From: an uncultured Muribaculum sp.
GTDB taxonomy: Bacteria > Bacteroidota > Bacteroidia > Bacteroidales > Muribaculaceae
DNA length: 35,158 nt
Direction of reading: 5' to 3'
Assembly: GCA_910578835.1 (NCBI GenBank)
Contig: CAJTSK010000027.1
Coordinates: 1-35,158, forward strand
Shown here: positions 1 to 7,798 of the stretch, piece after piece
How positions within the stretch are numbered: position 1 is the first letter of the stretch
How the letters are laid out: every line of letters starts with the position of its first letter
Made by a program: the position numbers and the translations under genes
The notes under the pieces: generated by a model
The model's database searches: none
Told to the model about the DNA's origin: nothing
The model's input: the letters and a program-made list of their open reading frames with translations, nothing else

Positions 1-150
1 CCCAACACAGGCATTCCATCCACTGCACACCCGCGCAACCAATCCCCCACACATGTGCATTCCATCCGACACACACCCGCGCAACCAATCCCCGCACATG
101 TGCATTCCATCCGACACACACCCGCGCAACCAATCCCCGACACTCATCCC
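1..150. repeat. ~45-bp GC-rich minisatellite, first block
   Basis: Three copies of a degenerate ~45-bp unit are visible, with the motif GCATTCCATCC starting at 11, 57 and 102 (periods 46 and 45). Each unit carries a purine-poor stretch resembling CACCCGCGCAACCAATCCCC. Some unit junctions hold the palindrome CACATGTG. The array is cut by the left window edge, so its full length is unknown. The units are near-identical throughout and have no unique spacers, so this is not a CRISPR array. No gene is supported here. Confidence 0.85.
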
Positions 151-182
151 ACTGACAACTGACAACCGACAACTGACAACCA
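150..182. repeat. Short CTGACAAC-type tandem repeat
   Basis: A run of short, near-identical ~8-11-bp units (CTGACAAC, CGACAACTGACAACC) precedes a palindromic element. The same type of run (CTGAAAAC, CGACAACTGAAAAC) occurs at about 34986-35030, in the same position relative to the same downstream sequence. I see no coding potential. Confidence 0.7.
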
Positions 183-185
183 AAA

Positions 186-330
186 TCTGACATTGCCCTG
201 AAGGGGCAAGATGCCGTTACCCGCGGGTAGCGCCGGAGGTGCACCCGTGGCTCGACTCCTTATCACATATTCTCAACCCGGAGCGGTTGCATAACATACC
301 TGACTGATTGCGTGCAACCCTCCCAGGGTA
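186..330 (+). repeat. Intergenic palindromic element, left copy
   Basis: This stretch starts with CATTGCCCTGAAGGGGCAA, a small hairpin. It continues through a 32-bp GC-rich motif at 221-252 (CCGCGGG...CCCGTGG, a 7-bp stem with one G-U pair) and ends in a degenerate GCAACCC/GGTTGC section. The same order of parts recurs at 35032-35158, so it is a dispersed element. The 32-bp motif recurs inverted at 357-388. The role is unknown. Confidence 0.75.
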
Positions 331-350
331 GGCATGGGGTTGTGGGAGGG
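318..350. other. Inverted repeat CCCTCCCA/TGGGAGGG
   Basis: Perfect 8-bp arms (318-325 and 343-350) are separated by 17 bp and lie between two inverted GC-rich motifs. No T-run follows, so it is not a typical intrinsic terminator. It is probably part of the repeat element. Confidence 0.55.
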
Positions 351-354
351 CATC

Positions 355-513
355 TTAACCACGGGTGCGCCTCCGGCGCTACCCGCGGCTAACTATCTCT
401 TTCCCCTACAGGGAAAATCTCCGACAACCTCGTCACGGTAGAGGATTCCTTCCGGAAACATATATTGCGCCCTTACGGCCCGTGGGTATCGCTGCGCTCA
501 ACCCACGGCTACA
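355..513. repeat. MITE/BIME-like palindromic element, divergent copy 1
   Basis: A right 34-bp arm at 480-513 (CCGTGGG...CCCACGG then CTACA) is preceded by a 91-bp core (389-479). A left arm at 355-388 has the inverted, divergent sequence CCACGGG...CCCGCGG. The core holds two hairpins, TTTCCCCTACAGGGAAA and TTCCTTCCGGAA. This is the same architecture as the elements at 23740-23900, 24033-24193 and 34743-34905, so I assign it to that family although the left arm is a variant. It is followed at 522-539 by a perfect 7-bp hairpin, CATCCCC-ATAC-GGGGATG. Confidence 0.7.
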
Positions 514-534
514 CATCAGACCATCCCCATACGG

Positions 535-836
535 GGATGCATCAACCCGCGCAACCAATCCCCCACACGGGCATTCCATCCGGCACACATCCACGCAGAC
601 CAATCACCGCACATGTGCATTCCATCCACTGCACACCCGCGCAGCCAATCCCCGACACAGGCATTCCATCCAACACACATCCACGCAGACCAATCACCGC
701 ACATGTGCATTCCATCCCCCGCACACCCGCGCAACCCATTCCCCACACATGTGCATTCCATCCGGCACACACCCGCGCAACCAGTCCCCGCACGGGCATT
801 CCATCCGCGCAGCCAATCCTTGCATGGGGTTGTTGA
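535..836. repeat. ~45-bp GC-rich minisatellite, second block
   Basis: Six copies of the unit seen at the left window edge are present, with GCATTCC at 571, 617, 661, 707, 753 and 796 (periods 46, 44, 46, 46, 43). Two unit types alternate for the first four copies: one with CACATCCACGCAGACCAATCACC, one with CACACCCGCGCA(A/G)CC. This gives a ~90-bp higher-order period. The last copy is truncated. Open frames cross the array on both strands, but the unequal periods break any repeat peptide, so I call no gene. Sequence from 837 to 922 is AT-rich and probably carries the promoter of the next gene. Confidence 0.85.
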
Positions 837-922
837 AAACTATTTATTAACCGATTTAGACAAAATTAAGAATTGATTGTTATAAATATTAAGTAACTTA
901 GCAACTCAATTGAAACAACAGG

Positions 923-2605
923 ATGAAGAAGTATCGTAATTCACTTCCGGGACGTGTGGGAGCCGTAGCTTTTGTAGCCGCTCTCGCGCTGTCGGCTATT
1001 GCCGCTACCCGTAGCAACAAAGCGGAAATCACACGCAATCTCGACATATTCAATTCGCTCTACAAGGAGCTGCAGACCAACTATGTCGACTCCATTGACG
1101 CGGAGAAGTCGATCAACACCGCCATAGCGGCGATGCTCAACGACATCGACCCCTATACGGAGTATTTCCCTGCTTCACAGCAAGAGGATATCACGATGAT
1201 GACCTCGGGCGAATATGCCGGCATAGGGTCGGTCATCCTTGAAAAGCCCGGAAAGGGCGTGTTTATCTCGGAACCTTACGAGGGCAGCCCGGCGCAAGAG
1301 GCGGGTCTGCGCCCCGGCGACCACATAATCATGGTGGACAATGACACCGTGACCACCTGGCACAGCGCACAGGTGAGCGAGAAGCTGAAAGGACAGGCGG
1401 GCACACCGGTGAAAGTCGTGGTCAACCGCCCCTATGTCAGCGACTCCATCCTGACATTTGACATTACCCGTCGCAAGATACAGCTCCCCGCCGTGCCTTA
1501 CTACGGTGTAGTGAGAGACAATATCGGCTACATCAATCTTACATCGTTTACCGACAAGGCAGCCACCGATGTACGCAATGCCCTTATCGAGTTGAAAAAG
1601 GACCCGCGTGTGAAGTCAATCGTGCTCGACCTTCGCGGCAACCGTGGCGGACTCCTTGAAGCAGCGGTGAAAATCGTGGGACTCTTCGTGCCGAAAAATA
1701 CCGAAGTGCTCCGCACACGCGGCAAAGGGTTGCTCAACGAAAAGGTCTACAAGACCACATCGGCACCCATCGACACCCAGATACCGCTTGCCGTGTTTAT
1801 TGACGGCGGGTCGGCGTCAAGCTCCGAAATCACAGCCGGCGCGCTTCAAGACCTTGACCGCGCTGTAATCATAGGCAACCGCTCATTCGGCAAGGGACTC
1901 GTGCAGTCGACCCGTCCCCTCCCCTACGACGGAGTGTTGAAAGTGACCATCGCCAAGTACTATATCCCGTCGGGACGCCTTATCCAGGCAATTGACTACA
2001 GCCACCGCAATCCCGACGGCTCAGTGGCACGCATACCCGACTCGCTTACCAATGTGTTCAAGACCGTGCATGGAAGGGAAGTGCGTGACGGCGGAGGCAT
2101 CACCCCCGACATCGACATCGACTACGGCGAAGCCAACCGCCTTACCTACAACATCGTGAGCGACCACTGGGCATTTGACTACGCGACACGCTACGCCGCC
2201 ATGAACCCCGAGATAGCCCCCGCAGAGGAGTGGCAGATCACCGACTCGATATTTGACGACTTCAAGCAGTATATCGACCCGGAGAAATTCAACTATGACA
2301 AGGTGTGTGAGCAGATGCTCGCATCGCTGAAGAAGGCTGCCGAAATCGAGGGTTACATGAACGATTCCACCAGCAAGGAGTTCAGCGTGCTCGAAGGGCT
2401 GCTGAAGCATGACCTCAGCTATGACCTCGACAACAACCGCAAGGATATCGAGGAGATACTCGCCTCGGAAATCATACGCCGCTACTACTACCAGAAGGGA
2501 CAGGTAATCGAGGCGCTCAAACGCGACCCGACCCTTGACTCGGCGGTAGTTGTGCTCAACGACAAGGTGCGTTACAAGGATCTGCTTTCTCCCGCTGCAA
2601 AGTAG
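923..2605 (+). CDS. S41 family C-terminal processing peptidase (CtpA/Prc type) with PDZ domain
   Basis: A periplasmic serine protease that cleaves proteins near their C-termini. The 560-residue protein starts with a charged N-terminus and a hydrophobic segment (about 12-29), a signal peptide or anchor. A PDZ domain follows (about 98-170; GIGSV, EAGLRPGDHI). The S41 catalytic core has the expected Ser/Lys/Gln arrangement: S299 in GGSASSSEI, K324 and Q328 in SFGKGLVQ. This spacing (25 and 29 residues) matches the CtpB/Prc family. A C-terminal helical extension (about 400-560) is typical of Bacteroidota members. The start is the ATG just before the signal sequence. An imperfect promoter box (TAACTTAG, 894-901) lies upstream. 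mfd follows after 6 bp, so the two are probably co-transcribed. The substrate cannot be told from sequence. Confidence 0.93.
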   Translation: MKKYRNSLPGRVGAVAFVAALALSAIAATRSNKAEITRNLDIFNSLYKELQTNYVDSIDAEKSINTAIAAMLNDIDPYTEYFPASQQEDITMMTSGEYAGIGSVILEKPGKGVFISEPYEGSPAQEAGLRPGDHIIMVDNDTVTTWHSAQVSEKLKGQAGTPVKVVVNRPYVSDSILTFDITRRKIQLPAVPYYGVVRDNIGYINLTSFTDKAATDVRNALIELKKDPRVKSIVLDLRGNRGGLLEAAVKIVGLFVPKNTEVLRTRGKGLLNEKVYKTTSAPIDTQIPLAVFIDGGSASSSEITAGALQDLDRAVIIGNRSFGKGLVQSTRPLPYDGVLKVTIAKYYIPSGRLIQAIDYSHRNPDGSVARIPDSLTNVFKTVHGREVRDGGGITPDIDIDYGEANRLTYNIVSDHWAFDYATRYAAMNPEIAPAEEWQITDSIFDDFKQYIDPEKFNYDKVCEQMLASLKKAAEIEGYMNDSTSKEFSVLEGLLKHDLSYDLDNNRKDIEEILASEIIRRYYYQKGQVIEALKRDPTLDSAVVVLNDKVRYKDLLSPAAK

Positions 2606-2611
2606 CAAGAG

Positions 2612-5600
2612 ATGAATCTCGACGAATTGTGCAAAAATATGCTCACGCCGGCACGGCGCGAGGCTCTGACTGCGGCGTTGACCGACAAGCGCGTCAAACG
2701 CATCACCCTTTACGGGCTTGCAGGGTCATCGCCGTCGATGCTGATGGGGGCGCTTGACACCCCGAAGGGTGGCGCGCCTGTGCTTGTCGTCGGCGACACG
2801 CTCGACGATGCCGGCTACCTCTATCACGACCTGTCGAGAGTGATGGGCGAAGGCGCTGTGCTGATGTTTCCGTCGGGCTATAAACGCGCCATCAAGTACG
2901 GTCAGCCCGACCCGCCCTCGCAAATCATGCGCACCGAGGCTCTCAACCGCTGGGACACCGACCCGGCGCTGCGCTACGTCGTGACCTATCCTGAGGCACT
3001 CGCCGAGAAAGTGGCGTCACGTGCCACCATCGATGCCCATACGCTGCATCTCGCCAAAGGAGGCACAGCCGACCTCGCCGAGACGGCAAAATGGCTCCGC
3101 ACCAACGGATTTCAGGAAGTCGACTATGTGTATGACCCCGGTCATTTCGCCATACGCGGTTCCATCCTCGACATCTACGGCTACAGCTCTGAAGAGCCAT
3201 TTCGCATCGACTTCTTCGGTGATGAGATAGAGTCAATACGCGCATTCAATATCGAGACCCAGCTCTCGGAACGCCGCCTTGATTCAATAGCCGTCACCTC
3301 CAACGTGGCGCAGCAGTCAAGCGGCTCGCTCCTGTCATATATCAAAGATGACTGCGCAATATGGGTGCGCGACGCCGACTACACTGTGGAGCGCATCAAG
3401 GCCATAGCAGCCGACAGTTTCAGCGACAGCGCCCTGATAGCCGAGGAGGGCGACAGCAACGCCATGCAGCAGGTAATCGACCCGGAAGAATTTGCCGCCG
3501 CGCTCAGCCGCCACCGGCTTATCCATTTCACCGCGGCTGCCGACAATCCCGACGGCGACACGTCGACTGCAATAGGCTTCGGTTGCACCCCGCAGGGCAT
3601 ATACCACAAAAATTTCGACCTGATCAGCGACTCGTTTGCCAAGTTTCTCGCCGACAAGTACACCATCTACATACTCAGCGACTCCGAGAAGCAAATAGAG
3701 CGACTGCGCGCCATATTCGATGACCGTGGCGACGACATACGCTTCACCCCCGTCATCTCGACAATCCACGAAGGATTTGTCGACCACTCTACCAAGACCT
3801 GCATATTTACCGACCACCAGATATTTGACCGTTTCCACAAATACAACCTCAAGAGCGACCGCGCGCGTTCAGGCAAGCTCGCCCTGTCGCTGAAAGAGCT
3901 GGGACAAATCGAGACCGGCGACTACATAGTCCATGTAGACCACGGTGTCGGGAAATTCGGCGGACTGATACGCACCGAGGTCAACGGGCGCATGCAGGAG
4001 ATGATAAAGCTCATCTACCTCAACAACGACATACTGCTTGTCAGCATCCACTCGCTCCACAAGCTGTCGAAATATCGCGGCAAGGAGGGTGTGGAGCCAC
4101 GCATCAACCGTCTCGGCTCAGGCGCGTGGGGAAAGATGAAAGACCGCACCAAGTCTAAGCTCAAAGATATAGCGCGCGACCTCATAAAGCTCTATGCCGC
4201 CCGAAAAGACGAGCAGGGATTTGCCTACTCGCCCGACAGCTACATGCAGCAGGAGCTTGAAGCATCGTTTATCTACGAGGACACCCCCGACCAGCTCACC
4301 GCCACCCAGGCAGTGAAGAGCGACATGGAGTCGCCCCGTCCGATGGACCGCCTTATATGTGGCGACGTAGGATTCGGCAAGACCGAAGTGGCGATAAGAG
4401 CGGCGTTCAAGGCTGCCACCGACAACAAGCAGACCGCCGTGCTTGTGCCCACCACCGTGCTCGCCTATCAGCATTTCAACACCTTCCGCGAGCGATTGAA
4501 AGAATTTCCGGTGCGGGTCGACTACATATCGCGCGCCCGCTCGGCAAAAGATGTCAAGAAGATACTCGCCGACCTCGCCGAAGGAAAAATCGACATACTT
4601 ATCGGCACCCACAAGCTCATAGGCAAGGATGTCAGGTTCAAGGACCTCGGGCTGCTGATAGTCGACGAGGAGCAGAAATTTGGCGTGGCAGTCAAGGAGA
4701 AGCTCAAGCAGCTGAAGGTCAATGTCGACACCCTCACCATGTCGGCGACCCCGATACCGCGCACCCTGCAGTTTTCGCTCATGGGTGCCCGCGACCTCTC
4801 GGCAATCACCACCCCGCCCGCCAACCGCTACCCGATACTCACCTCCATCAATGCCCTCAACGACGACATCATCACCGAAGCCGTCAACTTCGAGATGTCG
4901 CGCAACGGTCAGGTATTTGTAATCAACCCGCGCATCGAGGGCTTGTACGACCTCGAAAACATGATTAAACGGCTTGTGCCCGACGCGCGCACCATAGTGG
5001 CTCACGGACAGATGCCTCCCGACAAACTGGAAAAAGCAATCATCGACTTCGCCAACCACGACTACGATGTGCTGCTTGCCACCACCATCGTCGAATCAGG
5101 TATCGACATGCCCAATGTCAACACGATAGTCATCAACAACGCGCAGAATTTCGGACTCAGCGAGCTTCACCAGCTGCGAGGGCGAGTAGGCCGAAGCTCA
5201 CGCAAGGCATTCTGCTATCTGCTCGTGCCACCTCATCTGCCGCTCACCCCGATAGCGCGACGACGACTTCAGGCAATAGAAAGCTTCAGCGAGCTCGGCT
5301 CAGGCATACACATAGCCATGCAGGACCTCGACATCAGAGGCGCAGGCAACCTGCTCGGAGCCGAACAGTCGGGATTTATCGCCGACCTCGGTTACGAAAC
5401 CTATCAGCGTATACTCAAGGAAGCGGTGACCGAACTGAAAAACGAGGAATTTGCCGACACGCTGACAGCCGACGACGGCACCGGCGAAGAAGAGTTTGTA
5501 GCCGACTGCACCGTGGAGAGCGACATGGAGCTTCTGCTTCCCCCCGACTATGTGCCGCAGGAGAGCGAGCGCATAAGCCTATACAAAGAGCTGGACGGCA

Positions 5601-5962
5601 TAGAACGCGAGCTGGACCTCCAACGGTTTAAAATGAACCTTGAGGACCGTTTCGGCAAAATACCCCAAGTAACCGCCGAACTGCTCCGCATACCGCGCCT
5701 CCGCTACCTCGCACGCCGTCTCGGCATCGAAAAAATCATGCTCAAGATGGGACAGATGTACATGTATTTTGTCGACGACAGCAACCAGGCATATTACAAG
5801 TCGCCCATGTTTGGCAGGATACTCAACTACATGCAGGCACATCCGCGCCGCTGCCGCATCCGCGAGAAAAACGGACGCCGCAGCATCGTCATCAGCGACG
5901 TGCCCACAGTTGAGGAAGCTGTCTCCCTCCTTCAGGAAATCCTCAACCTCACAGCCATCTGA
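2612..5962 (+). CDS. mfd: Transcription-repair coupling factor Mfd
   Basis: A cytoplasmic ATP-dependent DNA translocase that removes RNA polymerase stalled at DNA lesions and recruits UvrA. The 1116 residues match the usual family length. Visible in order: an N-terminal UvrB-homology region (to about 350), a CarD-like RNA-polymerase-interaction domain (about 425-520; the GDYIVHVDHGVGKF region), and the superfamily 2 motor with Walker A GDVGFGKT (584-591) and DEEQ box (685-688). Motor motif MSATPIPRTL, the helicase C-terminal motif QLRGRVGRSSR, the RecG/Mfd-like segment RGAGNLLGAEQSG and the C-terminal D7 domain follow. It starts 6 bp after the S41 protease stop. All key motor residues are present. 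Confidence 0.98.
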   Translation: MNLDELCKNMLTPARREALTAALTDKRVKRITLYGLAGSSPSMLMGALDTPKGGAPVLVVGDTLDDAGYLYHDLSRVMGEGAVLMFPSGYKRAIKYGQPDPPSQIMRTEALNRWDTDPALRYVVTYPEALAEKVASRATIDAHTLHLAKGGTADLAETAKWLRTNGFQEVDYVYDPGHFAIRGSILDIYGYSSEEPFRIDFFGDEIESIRAFNIETQLSERRLDSIAVTSNVAQQSSGSLLSYIKDDCAIWVRDADYTVERIKAIAADSFSDSALIAEEGDSNAMQQVIDPEEFAAALSRHRLIHFTAAADNPDGDTSTAIGFGCTPQGIYHKNFDLISDSFAKFLADKYTIYILSDSEKQIERLRAIFDDRGDDIRFTPVISTIHEGFVDHSTKTCIFTDHQIFDRFHKYNLKSDRARSGKLALSLKELGQIETGDYIVHVDHGVGKFGGLIRTEVNGRMQEMIKLIYLNNDILLVSIHSLHKLSKYRGKEGVEPRINRLGSGAWGKMKDRTKSKLKDIARDLIKLYAARKDEQGFAYSPDSYMQQELEASFIYEDTPDQLTATQAVKSDMESPRPMDRLICGDVGFGKTEVAIRAAFKAATDNKQTAVLVPTTVLAYQHFNTFRERLKEFPVRVDYISRARSAKDVKKILADLAEGKIDILIGTHKLIGKDVRFKDLGLLIVDEEQKFGVAVKEKLKQLKVNVDTLTMSATPIPRTLQFSLMGARDLSAITTPPANRYPILTSINALNDDIITEAVNFEMSRNGQVFVINPRIEGLYDLENMIKRLVPDARTIVAHGQMPPDKLEKAIIDFANHDYDVLLATTIVESGIDMPNVNTIVINNAQNFGLSELHQLRGRVGRSSRKAFCYLLVPPHLPLTPIARRRLQAIESFSELGSGIHIAMQDLDIRGAGNLLGAEQSGFIADLGYETYQRILKEAVTELKNEEFADTLTADDGTGEEEFVADCTVESDMELLLPPDYVPQESERISLYKELDGIERELDLQRFKMNLEDRFGKIPQVTAELLRIPRLRYLARRLGIEKIMLKMGQMYMYFVDDSNQAYYKSPMFGRILNYMQAHPRRCRIREKNGRRSIVISDVPTVEEAVSLLQEILNLTAI

Positions 5963-6041
5963 CCCCATCCCCTCGACATGGCAATAAATCGCATCTGACA
6001 ACAACGCCGCTACCGCCTAAGCCTCAAACTAACCGTCAAAT

Positions 6042-6075
6042 GCTGCCTCCTTGCGAAGCCGGCAGCCTACTTTTT
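6042..6075 (+). terminator. Possible intrinsic terminator after mfd
   Basis: GCTGCC (6042-6047) pairs with GGCAGC (6061-6066) across a 13-nt loop. TTTTT (6071-6075) lies four bases after the stem. The position between mfd and the hip promoter fits, but the stem is short and the T-run offset. Confidence 0.45.
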
Positions 6076-6096
6076 CATGTATCATGACGTAAAAAA

Positions 6097-6127
6097 TTTG
6101 ATTTCGTCATTATTTTATGTATCTTTG
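6097..6127 (+). promoter_or_regulatory. Promoter of hipBA (Bacteroidota consensus)
   Basis: TTTG at 6097-6100 and TATCTTTG at 6120-6127 are separated by exactly 19 bp, a full match to the Bacteroidota -33/-7 consensus TTTG-N19-TAnnTTTG. The expected start is near 6134, about 20 bases before the hipB ATG. Confidence 0.8.
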
Positions 6128-6136
6128 TATCTGATA
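6120..6136. promoter_or_regulatory. Possible HipB operator over the transcription start
   Basis: TATC (6120-6123) and TATC (6128-6131) both face GATA (6133-6136); the inner pair forms the 9-bp palindrome TATC-T-GATA. It overlaps the -7 box and the expected start site. E. coli HipB represses its operon at TATCC-N8-GGATA, so an autoregulatory operator here is plausible. That is inference only. Confidence 0.4.
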
Positions 6137-6152
6137 ATATTTAGGTAGAATC

Positions 6153-6506
6153 ATGGCAAATATCAGCGATACTGACAATATGTTATCACTTCTGGAGCAG
6201 CTTATGCCTCCCGATGTGGATGATGTCACACGTAAAATTGCCGATGATTTCCGCCGGCGACGCATAGAAAAGTCTATAACCCGCGAAACGCTTGCCCGAA
6301 AGTCGGGCGTCGCCCTCTCCAATATCACCCGCTTCGAGCAGAAAGGGCTGATATCGCTGAAAAATCTCATACTGCTTGCCATGGCACTCGGTTATCTCAC
6401 CGAAATACGCGACATATTTGCCGCCCCGAAATATTCCACGATGGAGGAGCTGCTGCAAATCCGTAAAAACACCGGCAAGAAAAAAGCCCATACTCCCCGC
6501 CAATGA
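6153..6506 (+). CDS. hipB: HipB-like antitoxin, XRE-family DNA-binding protein
   Basis: A small DNA-binding protein of 117 residues, expected to neutralise HipA by complex formation and to repress the operon. A helix-turn-helix of the XRE type spans about residues 28-85 (TRETLARKSGVALSNITRFEQKG, with the recognition helix near SNITRF). The N-terminal 25 residues and the basic C-terminal tail (GKKKAHTPRQ) lie outside the fold; the tail may contact HipA. The stop overlaps the hipA start (ATGA at 6503-6506), which implies translational coupling. The ATG at 6153 sits about 20 bases after the predicted transcription start. Confidence 0.88.
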   Translation: MANISDTDNMLSLLEQLMPPDVDDVTRKIADDFRRRRIEKSITRETLARKSGVALSNITRFEQKGLISLKNLILLAMALGYLTEIRDIFAAPKYSTMEELLQIRKNTGKKKAHTPRQ

Positions 6507-7624
6507 AACCCGTCACCCATCTCTCCGTAAAATATCATGACCTTCAGGTAGGACTCATGTCGCTCACACCCGACAACCGCCTTTGCACATTTGAGTATGA
6601 CAAAGAGTGGCTTGCCGAGGGATTTAGCATATCCCCCCTGGAGCTGCCGCTCAAACCGGGCATTTTCATTGCCAAGCCAACCCCCTTCAGTGGAAATTTC
6701 GGCATATTTGAAGACAGTCTCCCCGACGGATATGGAAGATACCTCCTTCATAAGGCATTGTTACGCGAGGGTATAAACGATTACGACCTTTCGGCACTTG
6801 ACCGTCTTAGCATAGTTGGCAACAACGGCATGGGAGCGCTCACTTTCTCTCCCGAAAACAGAATAGTAACCGGAGATGAGACCAATGACTTTGACGCGTT
6901 GCAAGCCAAGGCGCTGGAAGTACTGAAAGAGAGACAAGACTACGACGCGTCGCTGCTCCTGTTTAGAAGCGGCAATAGCGGAGGCGCGCGACCGAAAGCC
7001 ATTTTCTCTGACGATGACGGTCACTGGCTCGTAAAATTCCGTCACACATATGACCCGGAAGATATGGGGATTCAGGAATACAGGTATAATGAGATTGCAA
7101 GGCAATGTGGCATCAATCTGCCTGATTTTAAGCTCGTCAACGGCAAATACTTTGCCTCCCGACGCTTTGACATCACTCCTTCCGGGGAGCGCTTACACAC
7201 CGCGACTGCAGGCGGCTTGCTCTCGATATCTCTTTCTACTCCTCTACTCGACTACTGCAATCTGCTCTCTCTCACCGGCTGGCTCACTCAAAATCCCGAA
7301 GATGTAGAAGAGATGTATCGACGCATGATATTCAATTACTTGACCGACAACAAAGATGACCATTGCAAGAATTTCAGCTTCATTGTCACGCATTGTCCCG
7401 ACGGGAAGCGGGCATGGAGACTTGCACCCGCCTATGACCTGACACTCTGCACAGAGGGTTATAACGGCGAGCATGCCACGTCGGTCAACGGCACCGGACA
7501 CCCCCTTTTGTCCGACTTTATCGCGGCAGGCAAGAGAATAAAAATGAGTGAACAACGCTGTCGGCAGATAATCGATGAAGTGGCAGCCAATTGCTCCGCA
7601 ATAACGCGATATAAACTCCGCTGA
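6503..7624 (+). CDS. hipA: HipA-like serine/threonine kinase toxin
   Basis: A type II toxin kinase. E. coli HipA phosphorylates glutamyl-tRNA synthetase and induces dormancy; the target here is unknown. The 373-residue protein has both family parts. The N-terminal HipA subdomain is at about 1-120 (LELPLKPGIF, then FGIFEDSLPDGYGR). The kinase core carries the ATP-binding lysine K178 (WLVKF), the catalytic loop DDHCKN with D286 and N290, and the metal-binding D312 (APAYDL). These correspond to E. coli D309 and D332. The Gly-rich gating loop that carries E. coli Ser150 is represented by GNSGGARPK (about 157-165), leaving S159 as a candidate autophosphorylation site. All catalytic residues are present, so it is likely active. 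It is slightly shorter than E. coli HipA (440). Confidence 0.92.
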   Translation: MKPVTHLSVKYHDLQVGLMSLTPDNRLCTFEYDKEWLAEGFSISPLELPLKPGIFIAKPTPFSGNFGIFEDSLPDGYGRYLLHKALLREGINDYDLSALDRLSIVGNNGMGALTFSPENRIVTGDETNDFDALQAKALEVLKERQDYDASLLLFRSGNSGGARPKAIFSDDDGHWLVKFRHTYDPEDMGIQEYRYNEIARQCGINLPDFKLVNGKYFASRRFDITPSGERLHTATAGGLLSISLSTPLLDYCNLLSLTGWLTQNPEDVEEMYRRMIFNYLTDNKDDHCKNFSFIVTHCPDGKRAWRLAPAYDLTLCTEGYNGEHATSVNGTGHPLLSDFIAAGKRIKMSEQRCRQIIDEVAANCSAITRYKLR

Positions 7625-7737
7625 TATCACTCTGCGCAGGGGAATGGAGATGCTCCTTTTATAAGGCATGGAGGGACGTATAGCCATTTTTCACAAAAAA
7701 TAGCATCAATGATTGTGTAATCTCGGATTTAATTTGT

Positions 7738-7745
7738 TAGATTTG
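7738..7745 (+). promoter_or_regulatory. Promoter -7 box of glgB
   Basis: TAGATTTG matches TAnnTTTG. The upstream -33 half is weak (ATTG at 7712-7715, spacing 22). The box lies 53 bp before the glgB ATG, in an AT-rich 174-bp intergenic region after hipA. Confidence 0.55.
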
Positions 7746-7798
7746 TAATCAATAGATTATCACAACCTGATTAAGTATATATAAAACCACATTAACTT

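Noticed and set aside
1..836. Possible CRISPR array from regular ~45-bp repeats
   Set aside because: Whole units repeat; there are no unique spacers of constant size, unit length drifts from 43 to 46, and no cas gene is in the window.
365..850. Open frames with repeated His/Pro/Thr-rich peptides on both strands
   Set aside because: They arise from the minisatellite and palindromic element. Several frames on both strands are open at once, and unequal repeat lengths break any peptide period.
4118..5059. Minus-strand frame of 313 codons inside mfd
   Set aside because: It lies opposite the conserved mfd motor domain and has no recognisable motif.
7640..7665. Possible terminator GGAG-ATG-CTCC-TTTT after hipA
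   Set aside because: The stem is only 4 bp and the T-run short; too weak to list.
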